64,000 nt of DNA from Nonomuraea endophytica (GTDB taxonomy: Bacteria; Actinomycetota; Actinomycetes; Streptosporangiales; Streptosporangiaceae), in assembly GCF_014203235.1 (NCBI RefSeq), contig NZ_JACHIN010000008.1, positions 513,534 through 577,533 on the forward strand, read 5' to 3'. Shown here one piece after another: positions 48,504 through 57,685 of this stretch. The position numbers were made by a program, and so were the translations under genes. Each line of letters opens with the position of its first letter. Within the stretch, counting starts at the first letter, position 1. The notes below the pieces were generated by a model. The model did not search any database, had not been told where the DNA came from, and worked only from the letters and a program-made list of their open reading frames with translations.

Positions 48504-51500
48504 ATGATCATACGACTGACCGTCCGCGACCCCGAACTGGCCGCCGCCCACGACCTCGAAGTGGCGGCCGAGCCGGGCACCAAGCTCGCCACGCTGCTCG
48601 GCGCGCTGCCGCCGCGCCCCTGCTACGCCGGTTCCGCCAAGCTCGATCCCGAGGCCACCTTCGCCGACGGGCCGCTGGTGTCCGGGATGGTCCTCGGCGT
48701 GGGCGAGCCGGCCCGCGACGAGCGGGCCAGACCGGCGGGCACCACCGGCGGCCTACGGGTGGTCGGCGGGCCCGACGCCGGGCGGCTCGTCTGGCTGGCT
48801 CCCGGCGCGCACGTCGTGGGCAGGGATCACGACGCCGCCGTCCGGCTCGTGCGCGACCACCGGGTCTCCCGGCTGCACGTCCGGCTTGAGGTGAGCGTGA
48901 CCGGCGAGCTCACCGTCACCGACCTGGGCTCGACCAACGGCACGCTGGTGGGCGGGGAACCGGTGTCCGGCTCGGTCCGGCTGCCGCCCGGGGAGATTCT
49001 TCAGGTGGGCGACGATCTGCTGCGCTGGGTGCCGTTGCCGGCCGCCCGGCCGCATGCCGTACGCGGGAGCGACGGCATGATCGCCTTCGACCGCGGGCTC
49101 GCCCGCCGCGAGGCCGGGACGCCGTCCGACCAGGTTCCCGACGAGCTGGACCTGACGCTGGCCGCGCTGCGGGAGGGGCCGGGGCTGTGGTCGCGCGACG
49201 CCGCCTCCCCCGATGGGCTCGTGCTGCGGGTGGGGGTGACGGGTGAGCCGGCCGTACCGGCTGTCGTGGACCTGCGGGAGGCCGGTGTGCTCGGCGTCGT
49301 GGGGCCGCGTCCGCCGGTCGACGGGCTGGTGCGCTGGCTGCTGGTGCAGCTCGCCACCCTGCGCGCCCCCGCCGAGCTGCGGCTGGTGATCCTGGCCGAG
49401 GAGGGCGGCGAGCATCTCGCCTGGACGCGCTGGCTGCCGCACCTGCGCGGCGGCGAGCGGGTGCCGTGCCTGATCGGCACCACCGAGGAGACGCGGGCCG
49501 AACGCGTGGCCGAGCTCCTGGCGCTGATCGCCGACCCGCCGGAGGGCGAGGAGGTGGTCGTGCTGCTCGACGGCGCGCGCTCGCTGCGGGAGCTGCCCGG
49601 CCTGCGCGAGGTGCTGCGCGACGGCCCCGCCGCCGGCGTGTACACGATCTGCGCCGACCGCCGCGGCATGAGCGAGTGTCTGGCCGTCTGCGAACTCGAC
49701 GGCACCGACCTGCTGCTCACCCGGGCCGGCGACGGCCTGCCCGCGCCGATCCGGCCCGAGTACGTGGACGCGGAGGCGGCCGAGCGCATCGCCCGCGCGC
49801 TGGCGCCGCTGCGCGACCGCGCCGAGCCCGACACGCCCGCGCGGCTGCTGGACCTGCTCGGCATGGAGACGCCCGCCGTGCGCTGGCCGGACGCGCCGGT
49901 GACCAAGGTGGTCGTCGGCACCGCGGTGTCCGGGACCGTCAGCGTGGACGTCGCCGCCGACTCCCGTCTGCGCCTGGGCGGGGCCGGGCCGGACCTCGCG
50001 CGCGCCCTCGTGGCCGCGCTGCTCCTCGCCAACCCGCCGGACGCGCTCGCCCTCGTCCTGGTCGGCGAGAGCCTGCGCCCGTTCGCGCCGTGCCCGCACG
50101 TGACCGGGTGGTTCCCGGCCTGGGAGACGCGCATGGGCACGGCCCTGAACGCCGAGGCGCAGCGGCGCACCGCGCTCCTCGCCGCGCACGCCGACCTGCC
50201 GCCCCGCCTGGTGGTGATCGCCGAGGAGGAGCACGCGCCGCCGCAACCGGTGGAGTCCGCCCAGCTCGGCATGCACCTGGTGCTGGTGACGGCGCTCACC
50301 TCGCGCAGCCGCGGCCTCGGCATGATCATGCGGACGGGCGGCGAGCCGCGCCTGTTCAGGACCGCCGGGCTCGGCCACCCCCCGCCGTCGTGGGGCGCTC
50401 CCGCCCGGGTGCGCGTGGTGTCGTGGGCTGAGCTCGGCGATCCCCGCCCCGCCGACCCGCCCGTCGCGATGCCCACCGACCTGGAGTCCACCGTCGCCGA
50501 GATCGTCAGCGCGGCCGAGCGCCGCGGCGCCCGGCCGCCGTTCCGCCCCATCCCGCCGCCGCTCCCCGACGTCCTCCACGATCCGGTACGGCTACCGCCC
50601 ACCTTCCCGTACGCGGCGCCCTACGGACGAATCCCTCCCCTCGCGGCGCCATATGGGCTGACCCCAGAGGTGCGGAAGGGCCTGCTGGTGCCCTACGGCC
50701 TGGCCGACGACCCCGCGCACCAGGCCCAGCCCGTGGCGGCGCTGGACCTGCGCGGCACGGACCGGCTGCTGGTCGCGGGCCGCACCGGATCCGGCCGCAC
50801 CACCTTCGCCCGCACCCTCATCAGCGCCCTCACCCGGCACCCCGCCTGGATCTACGCGATCGAGGACAAGCCCGGCGAGCTGGCCGCCTACACCACCCAC
50901 TGCGGAGCCGTCGTCTCCCCCGGCGAGCCGGACCGGATCCGCCGCGTGTTCACCTGGCTCGCGGGCGAGGCCGAGCGCCGCCTGGCCGCCGGCCCGGGCG
51001 ACCCGCTGATCGTCCTGGTGGTCGACGGCTGGGAGCGCTTCGAGCGGCCCGACGCGCGCTCGCTGATGAGGATCCTGCGCCGCCTGGTCACCAGGGGCCC
51101 GTCGGTCGGCATCCACACGGTCGCCGCGGGCCGGCGCGACAACGTGCTGTTCTCCCGCCGGCTGCTGCTCGGGCACGGGCCGCCGGGCCGGGCGGCGGAC
51201 GCGGCCACCGGCCAGGCGGTCCAGATCGCCGTCCCGGCGGAGCCGCGCACGCCGTTGACGGCCGCGCGGCCGTTCCCGCCGATGCCCGGCAGCGTGGAGC
51301 CGGGCGAGCTCGGCCGGGTCACGGGACTCGCGATCGGCATGGGCGGCCAGGACGTGACCACGATCGGCCTGGACCCGCTCGGCGCCGGGCCGCACGCCGT
51401 CCTGGTCTCCGGTCCGCCGGGCTCCGGCCGCAGCGCCGCCGCGCTCCTGATCGCCGGGGCCCTGCTGGAGCGGGGCGTGGACGTCCTGGTGATCGCCCCG

Positions 51501-51944
51501 CCGGGCTCGCCCGTCGCGGCGCTGGCCGGGGCGCGCGTCCTCACCGGCACGGCCTTCTCCGACGAGGAGCTGCGCGCGGCGGTGGCGGGGCGGCAGCGGT
51601 TCGCCGTGGTAGTGGACGACTTCGAGCAGGTGGCCGTCACCGCAGCCGACCGGCCCACGCTCCTCGACGAGGCCGCCTCCAGCCTCGGCGCGCACGTCCT
51701 GGTCCTGGCGGGAGACGCCACGCAGATCCTGGAGGGACGGCCGCACCCGCTGGCCGCCGTCGTGACCGAGGTGTTCAGGTCCGGCGCCCGCGTCGTGCTG
51801 AACCCCCGCGACCGGGCCGCAGCGCTGATCCACGGGCTCGTGCTGGAGAACGACGAGCACGTCTCGGGTCCGCCGGGGCGCGGCTATCTGTCGGTGTCCG
51901 GGCGTACCGTGCTGGTTCAGCTGGCGCGGGGGTCGAGGGCGTAG
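48504..51944 (+). CDS. FtsK/SpoIIIE-like ATPase with ubiquitin-like and FHA domains
   Basis: A 1146-residue soluble protein. Residues 1-68 resemble the YukD/ubiquitin-like fold. Residues about 85-175 are an FHA domain with VVGRDH, RVSRLHVRLE and DLGSTNGTLVGG, which would read phosphothreonine. Two FtsK/SpoIIIE-like modules follow. Their P-loops are AGRTGSGRTTFA (about residue 755) and SGPPGSGRSAAA (about 966); both have Arg where Lys normally contacts ATP. No TM segment is present, unlike EccC of type VII secretion. Similar stand-alone proteins occur in actinomycetes; the function is unknown. The last 28 bp overlap the Rhs fragment gene. Confidence 0.75.
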   Translation: MIIRLTVRDPELAAAHDLEVAAEPGTKLATLLGALPPRPCYAGSAKLDPEATFADGPLVSGMVLGVGEPARDERARPAGTTGGLRVVGGPDAGRLVWLAPGAHVVGRDHDAAVRLVRDHRVSRLHVRLEVSVTGELTVTDLGSTNGTLVGGEPVSGSVRLPPGEILQVGDDLLRWVPLPAARPHAVRGSDGMIAFDRGLARREAGTPSDQVPDELDLTLAALREGPGLWSRDAASPDGLVLRVGVTGEPAVPAVVDLREAGVLGVVGPRPPVDGLVRWLLVQLATLRAPAELRLVILAEEGGEHLAWTRWLPHLRGGERVPCLIGTTEETRAERVAELLALIADPPEGEEVVVLLDGARSLRELPGLREVLRDGPAAGVYTICADRRGMSECLAVCELDGTDLLLTRAGDGLPAPIRPEYVDAEAAERIARALAPLRDRAEPDTPARLLDLLGMETPAVRWPDAPVTKVVVGTAVSGTVSVDVAADSRLRLGGAGPDLARALVAALLLANPPDALALVLVGESLRPFAPCPHVTGWFPAWETRMGTALNAEAQRRTALLAAHADLPPRLVVIAEEEHAPPQPVESAQLGMHLVLVTALTSRSRGLGMIMRTGGEPRLFRTAGLGHPPPSWGAPARVRVVSWAELGDPRPADPPVAMPTDLESTVAEIVSAAERRGARPPFRPIPPPLPDVLHDPVRLPPTFPYAAPYGRIPPLAAPYGLTPEVRKGLLVPYGLADDPAHQAQPVAALDLRGTDRLLVAGRTGSGRTTFARTLISALTRHPAWIYAIEDKPGELAAYTTHCGAVVSPGEPDRIRRVFTWLAGEAERRLAAGPGDPLIVLVVDGWERFERPDARSLMRILRRLVTRGPSVGIHTVAAGRRDNVLFSRRLLLGHGPPGRAADAATGQAVQIAVPAEPRTPLTAARPFPPMPGSVEPGELGRVTGLAIGMGGQDVTTIGLDPLGAGPHAVLVSGPPGSGRSAAALLIAGALLERGVDVLVIAPPGSPVAALAGARVLTGTAFSDEELRAAVAGRQRFAVVVDDFEQVAVTAADRPTLLDEAASSLGAHVLVLAGDATQILEGRPHPLAAVVTEVFRSGARVVLNPRDRAAALIHGLVLENDEHVSGPPGRGYLSVSGRTVLVQLARGSRA

Positions 51945-52807
51945 TCGATGCACTCGACCAGCTGCGACAGGCCGTCATACAGGTAGACGGTGTGGTTGCC
52001 GTCGGCGTCCCTGACCGAGGTGCCGCGCGACTCGTACTCCAGCGTGAGCTCCCGCGGGCCGGACGCGTGTACGCACCGGCCGAGGGCGTCGTAGGCGTAG
52101 GCGTGCCGGTCGCCGTCGTCCCACTCGGTGACGCGGCCGGCCCTGTCGTACGCGAAGCGCCGCACCCGTCCTTGGCAGGCGGCCTCGACCAGGTTGCCCG
52201 CCCGGTCGTAGGTGTAGGCGGCAAGGAGGTCGTTGCGCCGCCGGATCGCGACGACGCGGCCCGAGGCGGTCTCGACGTCCAGGGCGCGGCCTACGGCGTT
52301 CACCACCTCGGCCGGCGCGCCGTCCGGGCCGTGGCGCAGCTCGATCCGGCCGCCGCCCGGCCCGTCCACCGACGTCAGCGGGAGACGGTCGCCGGCGCCG
52401 GTGTAGTGCGCGGTCAGGCCGGTGCCGGGGTCGGTGACGGCGTAGCCGTACCGGATGCTGCGCAGGCGGACGCGCCCGGCGCGCTCGCCCGGCGGCGGGC
52501 AGGCGGCCACGGAGCCGTCGCCCGGATGCGGGAACACGCTCGCGGCGCCGTCGGCGGCGAACACGTGCACGCCGTCGGCGTGAACCTCCGCCCGCTGGTC
52601 GAAGGTGGAGGTCCACGCCGGGCCGAACCATCGCCCGTCCCGGTGGCCGGACCGGTGGACGCGCCGTAGTTCCAGCGCGGGCGGTCCGGGCAGGTCGAGG
52701 TCGTGTTGCGGCAGGATCACCGTGCCGGTCGCGTAGTGGATCGGTCCGGCGTGTGCGGACGCGCGGTCCGATCCAGCCCCCGATGCGACCGCCTCCCGCA
52801 CACCCAT
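51917..52807 (-). CDS. Orphan Rhs/YD-repeat protein, short
   Basis: A 296-residue protein with the Rhs N-terminal region (GPIHYATGTVILPQHDLDLP, then PALELRRVHRSGH) and YD-type repeats such as YTYDRAGNLVEA, FAYDRAGRVTEW and YAYDALGRCVHA. Full Rhs toxins are over 1000 residues with a core cage and a C-terminal toxin; this one ends after three or four repeats with no toxin or immunity gene downstream. It is either a remnant or a short specialised member. It starts at ATG 52807 and overlaps the FtsK-like gene at its 3' end. Confidence 0.75.
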   Translation of the reverse strand: MGVREAVASGAGSDRASAHAGPIHYATGTVILPQHDLDLPGPPALELRRVHRSGHRDGRWFGPAWTSTFDQRAEVHADGVHVFAADGAASVFPHPGDGSVAACPPPGERAGRVRLRSIRYGYAVTDPGTGLTAHYTGAGDRLPLTSVDGPGGGRIELRHGPDGAPAEVVNAVGRALDVETASGRVVAIRRRNDLLAAYTYDRAGNLVEAACQGRVRRFAYDRAGRVTEWDDGDRHAYAYDALGRCVHASGPRELTLEYESRGTSVRDADGNHTVYLYDGLSQLVECIDYALDPRAS

Positions 52808-53044
52808 GGACCATCCCCCCAGAACGGAATTCGGCTGCCCCGTTGTACGCACCGGGCCCATCCGGCGGTTCAATTTCCGAGCAAGATTTTTCCCAGCCCC
52901 TAGGGGGAAACCCGTGCACCTGTCGGTGTACGCCGCCGCCACCCACTACCGCGGCGGAGGCACGGCAAGTGCCGCCTGCGGGCCGACGACCGGAGGGGGG
53001 CCGATCACCCACTATCGGATCATCACCACGAACAAGGAGATCCG
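52808..53044. other. Divergent intergenic region before the alternative oxidase gene
   Basis: No gene is supported in these 237 bp. It must hold promoters for the Rhs fragment (minus) and the oxidase (plus). A TTTCCC...GGGAAA stem enclosing CCCCTAGGGG lies at about 52890-52910, and an AAGGAG ribosome site precedes the oxidase start. I could not identify a reliable promoter pair or sensor operator. Confidence 0.4.
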
Positions 53045-53749
53045 ATGACGAACACCGCCACACTTCCCCGCCCCGATGTCCACCCCGGCCCGCCGAAGCT
53101 CGACCGCGACCAGTTGCGCCGCGCCCAGCAGGAGACGCTGGACACCCCGCGCATGAAGTACAGCCTGCTGGCGAAGATGATGTTCAAGCCGGTCGACATC
53201 ATGTACGGCAAGGAAGGCTCGTTCACCAAGTTCGCCATGCTGGAGATCATCGCCCGCGTGCCGTACCAGGCGTGGGAGCGCATGGGCTACTGGGCGGTCC
53301 ACCGTCACCGCACCAGCTCGGGGCTGGCCAGACGGGTCTTCGAGCGGATCGTCGAGGCCCGCTCCGACCAGGACAACGAGCAGTTCCACCTGCTGATCAT
53401 GGAAGACCTGATCGACCGGCAGGGGCTCAAGCGCAACTGGCTGCTGCACCGCGCGGCGCCGTGGCTGATCGCGCTGTTCTACTACCACGTCTCGTGGGTG
53501 CTGTTCCTGGTCAAGCCCGACTGGAGCTACCGGCTGAACGCCGAGTTCGAGGACCACGCCGAGCACGAGTACATGACGTTCGTGGCCGAGAACCCGGACC
53601 TGGAGTTCGTGCCCGACCCCGGCACCTACGCCGACGAGTACGGCCGCTACCGCTCGGTGGCCGACCTGATGCGCCAGATCGGCCACGACGAGCGGGTGCA
53701 CAAGCTCGGCAGCCTGGAGAACATGCGCGACCCGCGCGTGGCGGCCTAA
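53045..53749 (+). CDS. Bacterial alternative oxidase (cyanide-insensitive ubiquinol/menaquinol oxidase family)
   Basis: A 234-residue protein of the AOX ferritin-like fold. The six diiron ligands can be placed: E67 (MLEIIA), E112 and H115 (NEQFH), E169 (FEDHAEH), E216 and H219 (DERVH), which is the four-Glu, two-His set of the family. Hydrophobic, membrane-facing helices surround the site (APWLIALFYYHVSWVLFLV). AOX transfers electrons from quinol to oxygen without proton pumping. ATG 53045 follows AAGGAG. It is monocistronic and convergent with the MFS exporter gene (4-bp overlap). Confidence 0.85.
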   Translation: MTNTATLPRPDVHPGPPKLDRDQLRRAQQETLDTPRMKYSLLAKMMFKPVDIMYGKEGSFTKFAMLEIIARVPYQAWERMGYWAVHRHRTSSGLARRVFERIVEARSDQDNEQFHLLIMEDLIDRQGLKRNWLLHRAAPWLIALFYYHVSWVLFLVKPDWSYRLNAEFEDHAEHEYMTFVAENPDLEFVPDPGTYADEYGRYRSVADLMRQIGHDERVHKLGSLENMRDPRVAA

Positions 53750-55191
53750 CCGATGGCCGCCTCGACGGACTGCTCCGCCCGCTTGGGAGCGGGCGTGCGC
53801 AGCACCGCGAGCGCGAGCACGGCGGCCAGGAGGCAGAAGACCGCACCGATCCAGGATCCGACGTGCATCGCGGTGGTGAAGGCCTCGCGGGCGGGGCCCT
53901 CCCAGCCGCCCAGCCTGAGCGCCTCCCCGATCGACGCCCTGGCCTGGGCGGGGGCGCTCTCCGGCATCGCGGAGGTGTACACCCCGGCCAGGACGCTGCC
54001 GAGCACGGCGATGCTGAGGGCCATGCCGACCTGCTGGACGGTGTCGTTCATGGCCGAGCCGACACCGGCGTGCTCCACCGGGATCGCGCCCATGAGCGTC
54101 GCGTAGGCCGCCGGACCGGCCAGGCCGCCGCCGATTCCCATGACCACGAGACCGGCCAGCATGGGCCCGTACCCGGTGGTGACCGCGAGGATGACGAACC
54201 CCACGGCGAGCACGAACATCCCCGAGGCGATGAGCGCCCGGTTGCTCACCCGCTGCCCCAGAGCCGCGCCGGCCCCGTTGAAGACGGCCGCCGCGATCAC
54301 GTACGGCACCAGCGCCAGCCCCGCCTGCATGGCCCCGTACCCGAGGACGAACTGCAGGTACTGCGTGAGCATGAGCATCAGCGCGCCCGCCCCGAAGGAC
54401 ATGAGCAGGATCGAGAAGGAAGCGCCGCTGAAGTTGCGCTGCCTGAACAGCTCCAGCGGCATCATCGGATGCTCGGAGCGCCGCTCCCAGACGAGGAACG
54501 CGGCGAGCGCGAGCACCGCCAGGGCGATCGCGACGACGTTCCACTCCCGCTCGATGATGACGTAGACGGCCGAGGTGAGGCCGACGATGGACAGGATCAC
54601 GCCGACCGGGTCGATCCTGCGGGCCGGAGCCTTCGACTCGGGCATGAGAACGAGTGCGGCGACGATCGCCAGCAGCGCGATCGGCACGTTGATGAGGAAG
54701 ACCGAGGACCAGCCCCAGTTCTCCAGCATGAGGCCGCCCAGCGTGGGCCCGGCCACGACGCCGATCATCGACGTGGCGCCCCACGCGGCCATGGCCTTGC
54801 GGCGTTCTTCCTCGTCGAAGACGGTGATGAGGATGGACAGGGTCGAGGGCATGAGCACCGATCCGCCGACGCCCATGAGCGTGCGCATGGCGATGAGGTG
54901 CCACGGCTCGCTCACCAGGACCGCGAGGGCGGAGGCGCCGCCGAACAGCGCGAGGCCGATGACCAGCATCTTCCTGCGGCCGAAGCGGTCGGAGAGGCTG
55001 CCCGCAGTGAGCAGCAGCCCAGCGAAGACCAGCACGTAGGCGTCCAGGATCCACTGGATCTCGGAGGGCGTCGCGCCCAGATCCCGCACGAGGGTCGGGA
55101 TGGCCAGGTTCAGCACGGTCCCGTCGACGGCCAGCACGAGCGTGGCCAGGCACAGTACGGCGAGCGTCCACCAGCGGCGGGGATCTCGCAC
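53746..55191 (-). CDS. DHA2-family (EmrB/QacA-like) MFS drug exporter
   Basis: A protein of about 481 residues with 14 predicted TM helices. Motif A GSLSDRFGRRKM and motif C-like GPTLGGLML of drug:H+ antiporters are present, with VDGTVLNLAIPTL in helix 1, characteristic of the DHA2 group. GTG 55191 (RDPRRWWTLAV) is preferred. The longer ATG 55248 frame would begin with three heptad repeats that are only the translation of 21-bp-spaced operators at 55186-55244. The divergent TetR gene probably represses it until a drug appears. Confidence 0.88.
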   Translation of the reverse strand: MRDPRRWWTLAVLCLATLVLAVDGTVLNLAIPTLVRDLGATPSEIQWILDAYVLVFAGLLLTAGSLSDRFGRRKMLVIGLALFGGASALAVLVSEPWHLIAMRTLMGVGGSVLMPSTLSILITVFDEEERRKAMAAWGATSMIGVVAGPTLGGLMLENWGWSSVFLINVPIALLAIVAALVLMPESKAPARRIDPVGVILSIVGLTSAVYVIIEREWNVVAIALAVLALAAFLVWERRSEHPMMPLELFRQRNFSGASFSILLMSFGAGALMLMLTQYLQFVLGYGAMQAGLALVPYVIAAAVFNGAGAALGQRVSNRALIASGMFVLAVGFVILAVTTGYGPMLAGLVVMGIGGGLAGPAAYATLMGAIPVEHAGVGSAMNDTVQQVGMALSIAVLGSVLAGVYTSAMPESAPAQARASIGEALRLGGWEGPAREAFTTAMHVGSWIGAVFCLLAAVLALAVLRTPAPKRAEQSVEAAIG

Positions 55192-55244
55192 GGTGTTCGA
55201 TTCCACTCGCACACTGTACGACACTTCTCGCACAGTGTGCGAGA
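55186..55244. promoter_or_regulatory. Three tandem palindromic TetR operators spaced exactly 21 bp
   Basis: Centres are at 55193, 55214 and 55235. The site at 55226-55244 is a perfect 9-1-9 palindrome (TCTCGCACA-G-TGTGCGAGA). The site at 55207-55221 matches 6 of 7 arm positions; the one at 55186-55200 matches 5 of 7. The 21-bp spacing puts the sites on the same helical face, between the divergent MFS and TetR genes. Confidence 0.85.
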
Positions 55245-55261
55245 GCATTTATCCTGGAGTG

Positions 55262-55963
55262 GTGACCAAGCAGTTCACCTCCGTCTGGACCCGCGAACCA
55301 CGCTCGCCGAGGTCCTCGCCCGGCCTGAGCCGCGAGCAGATCGTCCACGCCGCCCTGGAGCTCCTCGACTCCGAAGGCACCGAAGGGCTCAGCATGCGCA
55401 AGCTGGGCGCCAAGCTCGACGCCGGGGCGACCAGCATCTACTGGTACGTCGCCAACAAGGACGAGCTCATGGAGCTCGCCTACGACGAGATCTGGGCGGA
55501 CATGGAGGTGGCCGACCCGGACCAGATCAGCTGGCGCTACTCCGCCGCCACCTTCGGCAAGGGCATGCGGCAGGCCATCCTCAGGCACCCCTGGGCGGCC
55601 CGGCTCATCGGCCGCCTGCCGGCCATCGGGCCCAACGCGCTGCACGCCACCGACCTGCTGCGCAAGGCCTTCACCCAGGCGGGCTTCAGAGGCCTGGAGA
55701 TCGACTACGCGGCGAGCACCCTCACCGCCTACGTCTTCGGGATGACGATCCCCGAGGCGGTCTGGAACGAGTACATCAACGAGCGGCAGCCCGACATGGA
55801 CGGCATGCGCCAGGCCGTGGTGGCCGCGGTGGCCGGCTATCCGGAGATGCAGGCACGCGTCGAGGAGATGCACGCCCACGACCCCCAGGAGATCCGCGCG
55901 ATGAGTTTCGACTTCGGCCTGTACACGGTGCTCGACGGTCTTGAGGCGCGCCTGGTCACGTAG
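55262..55963 (+). CDS. TetR family transcriptional regulator (drug-responsive type)
   Basis: A 233-residue TetR protein. Its helix-turn-helix lies at about residues 45-65 (MRKLGAKLDAGATSIYWYVA, with the IYWYV variant seen in TetR/TetR_C regulators of efflux pumps). The ligand domain is of the TetR_C type (HPWAARLIGRLPAIGPN). GTG 55262 is preferred, with GGAG upstream; GTG 55259 is adjacent. It should bind the three tandem sites at 55186-55244 and control the MFS exporter and itself. It is followed, 13 bp later, by an acyl-CoA synthetase gene in the same direction. Confidence 0.88.
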   Translation: MTKQFTSVWTREPRSPRSSPGLSREQIVHAALELLDSEGTEGLSMRKLGAKLDAGATSIYWYVANKDELMELAYDEIWADMEVADPDQISWRYSAATFGKGMRQAILRHPWAARLIGRLPAIGPNALHATDLLRKAFTQAGFRGLEIDYAASTLTAYVFGMTIPEAVWNEYINERQPDMDGMRQAVVAAVAGYPEMQARVEEMHAHDPQEIRAMSFDFGLYTVLDGLEARLVT

Positions 55964-55976
55964 CAGGATTCCGGTC

Positions 55977-57584
55977 ATGAGCGATTTCCGAGCCGCGCGC
56001 GACCTGCTGCTCCAGTCCGACTACGACACCGCCCGCCGCGACTTCCGCTGGCCCGACCTTCCGGAGTTCAACTGGGCGCTGGACTGGTTCGACGGCGTGC
56101 TGGCTGCCGAGTCGCCGGACGCGGTCGCCCTGAACATCGTCGGCAAGGTCTCCTACACCTTCGCCGAGCTGTCAGAACGCTCCAACCGGGTGGCCAACGG
56201 GCTGCGCTCGGCCGGGGTACGCCGCGGCGACCGGATCCTGCTCATGCTGGGCAACCAGGCGGAGCTGTGGGAGTCGATGCTGGCCGCGATCAAGCTGGGC
56301 GCGGTCGTCATCCCGGCCACCACGTTGCTGACCGCCAAGGACATCGAGGAACGGGTCGCCCGGGGCGGCGTGGCGCATGTCATCGCCAATGCCGCGGACG
56401 CGGAGAAGTTCACCGGCGGGGCGTACACGAAGATCTCCGTCGGCGCGGCCGACGGCTGGCACACCTACTCCTACGGCGAGCCCGACTTCACCCCCGACGG
56501 GCCGACGCTCGCGAGCGACACCATGCTGCTCTACTTCACCTCGGGCACGACCTCGCAGCCCAAGCTGGTCGAGCACACCCACGCCTCCTACCCGGCCGGG
56601 CACCTGTCCACGATGTTCTGGATCGGGCTGAAGCCCGGTGACGTGCACCTCAACATCTCCTCGCCGGGCTGGGCCAAGCACGCCTGGAGCAACGTCTTCG
56701 CGCCGTGGAACGCGGGGGCGACCGTGCTGGTCCACGACTACCAGCGCTTCTCCGCGCAGGCCCTGCTCGAAGTGCTGCGCGACGAGCGGGTGACGACGTT
56801 CTGCGCGCCGCCGACGGTGTGGCGCATGCTCATCCAGGAGGACCTCGCCGCGTGGCAGCTCTCCCTGCGTACGGCCGTGGCCGCGGGTGAGCCGCTCAAC
56901 CCGGAGATCATCGACCAGGTCGCCAAGGCGTGGGGCCTGACGATCCGCGACGGATACGGCCAGACCGAGACCACCGCCCAGATCGGCAACGTACCCGGCG
57001 TACCGGTCAAGCCCGGATCGATGGGCCGCCCGCTGCCCGGCTACGACGTGGTCCTGCTCGACCCGGTGACCGGCGAGCCCGGCCCTGACGGCGAGATCTG
57101 CCTGCCCCTGGACGAGCGCCGCCCGCTCGGCCTGATGGCCCGCTACGTCGGCCAGGACTCGGGCACCGCCGACGGCTACTACCACACCGGCGACGTGGCC
57201 ACCCGGGACGCCGACGGCTACATCACCTATGTCGGGCGCACCGACGACGTGTTCAAGGCCTCGGACTATCGCATCTCGCCGTTCGAGCTGGAGAGCGTGC
57301 TGCTGGAGCACGAAGCGGTCGCGGAGGCCGCGGTGGTGCCCGCCCCCGATCCGGTACGGCTGGCCGTACCCAAGGCATATGTGACCCTCGCGCCCGGCTA
57401 CGAGCCGACCGAGGAGACCGCGCGGGCGATCTTCGAGCACTCGCGGCGGGAACTGGCGCCCTACAAGCGGATCAGGCGGCTGGAGTTCGGCGAGCTGCCC
57501 AAGACGATCTCCGGCAAGATCCGCCGGGTCGAGCTGCGCGAGCAGGCGGCGGATCGGGAGTTCACCGAGGAGTCCTTCCGCTAG
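55977..57584 (+). CDS. AMP-dependent acyl-CoA synthetase/ligase
   Basis: A 535-residue ANL-superfamily enzyme. Motifs in order: LLYFTSGTTSQPKLVEHTH (P-loop A3), GYGQTETTA (A5), YHTGDVA (A7), YVGRTDDVFK (A8) and the catalytic lysine in PKTISGKIRR (A10). It activates a carboxylate to the acyl adenylate and then the CoA thioester. Similarity to medium-chain or aromatic acyl-CoA synthetases is likely, substrate open. AGGA lies upstream of ATG 55977, 13 bp after the TetR stop, so cotranscription with that regulator is likely. Confidence 0.92.
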   Translation: MSDFRAARDLLLQSDYDTARRDFRWPDLPEFNWALDWFDGVLAAESPDAVALNIVGKVSYTFAELSERSNRVANGLRSAGVRRGDRILLMLGNQAELWESMLAAIKLGAVVIPATTLLTAKDIEERVARGGVAHVIANAADAEKFTGGAYTKISVGAADGWHTYSYGEPDFTPDGPTLASDTMLLYFTSGTTSQPKLVEHTHASYPAGHLSTMFWIGLKPGDVHLNISSPGWAKHAWSNVFAPWNAGATVLVHDYQRFSAQALLEVLRDERVTTFCAPPTVWRMLIQEDLAAWQLSLRTAVAAGEPLNPEIIDQVAKAWGLTIRDGYGQTETTAQIGNVPGVPVKPGSMGRPLPGYDVVLLDPVTGEPGPDGEICLPLDERRPLGLMARYVGQDSGTADGYYHTGDVATRDADGYITYVGRTDDVFKASDYRISPFELESVLLEHEAVAEAAVVPAPDPVRLAVPKAYVTLAPGYEPTEETARAIFEHSRRELAPYKRIRRLEFGELPKTISGKIRRVELREQAADREFTEESFR

Positions 57585-57685
57585 CCGCCTGACGGACAAA
57601 TCCCAGGAAGAGCGCCATTTACCCAATAACAACTTGTAAGGGGTCAGGTGTCCATAATTACAGGCTGATCGGATAGGCTCGGCCC

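Noticed and set aside
53012..55978. 988-codon minus-strand open frame across the oxidase, MFS and TetR genes
   Set aside because: It runs through three recognisable genes in another frame; Arg/Ala/Gly-rich composition is typical of shadow frames.
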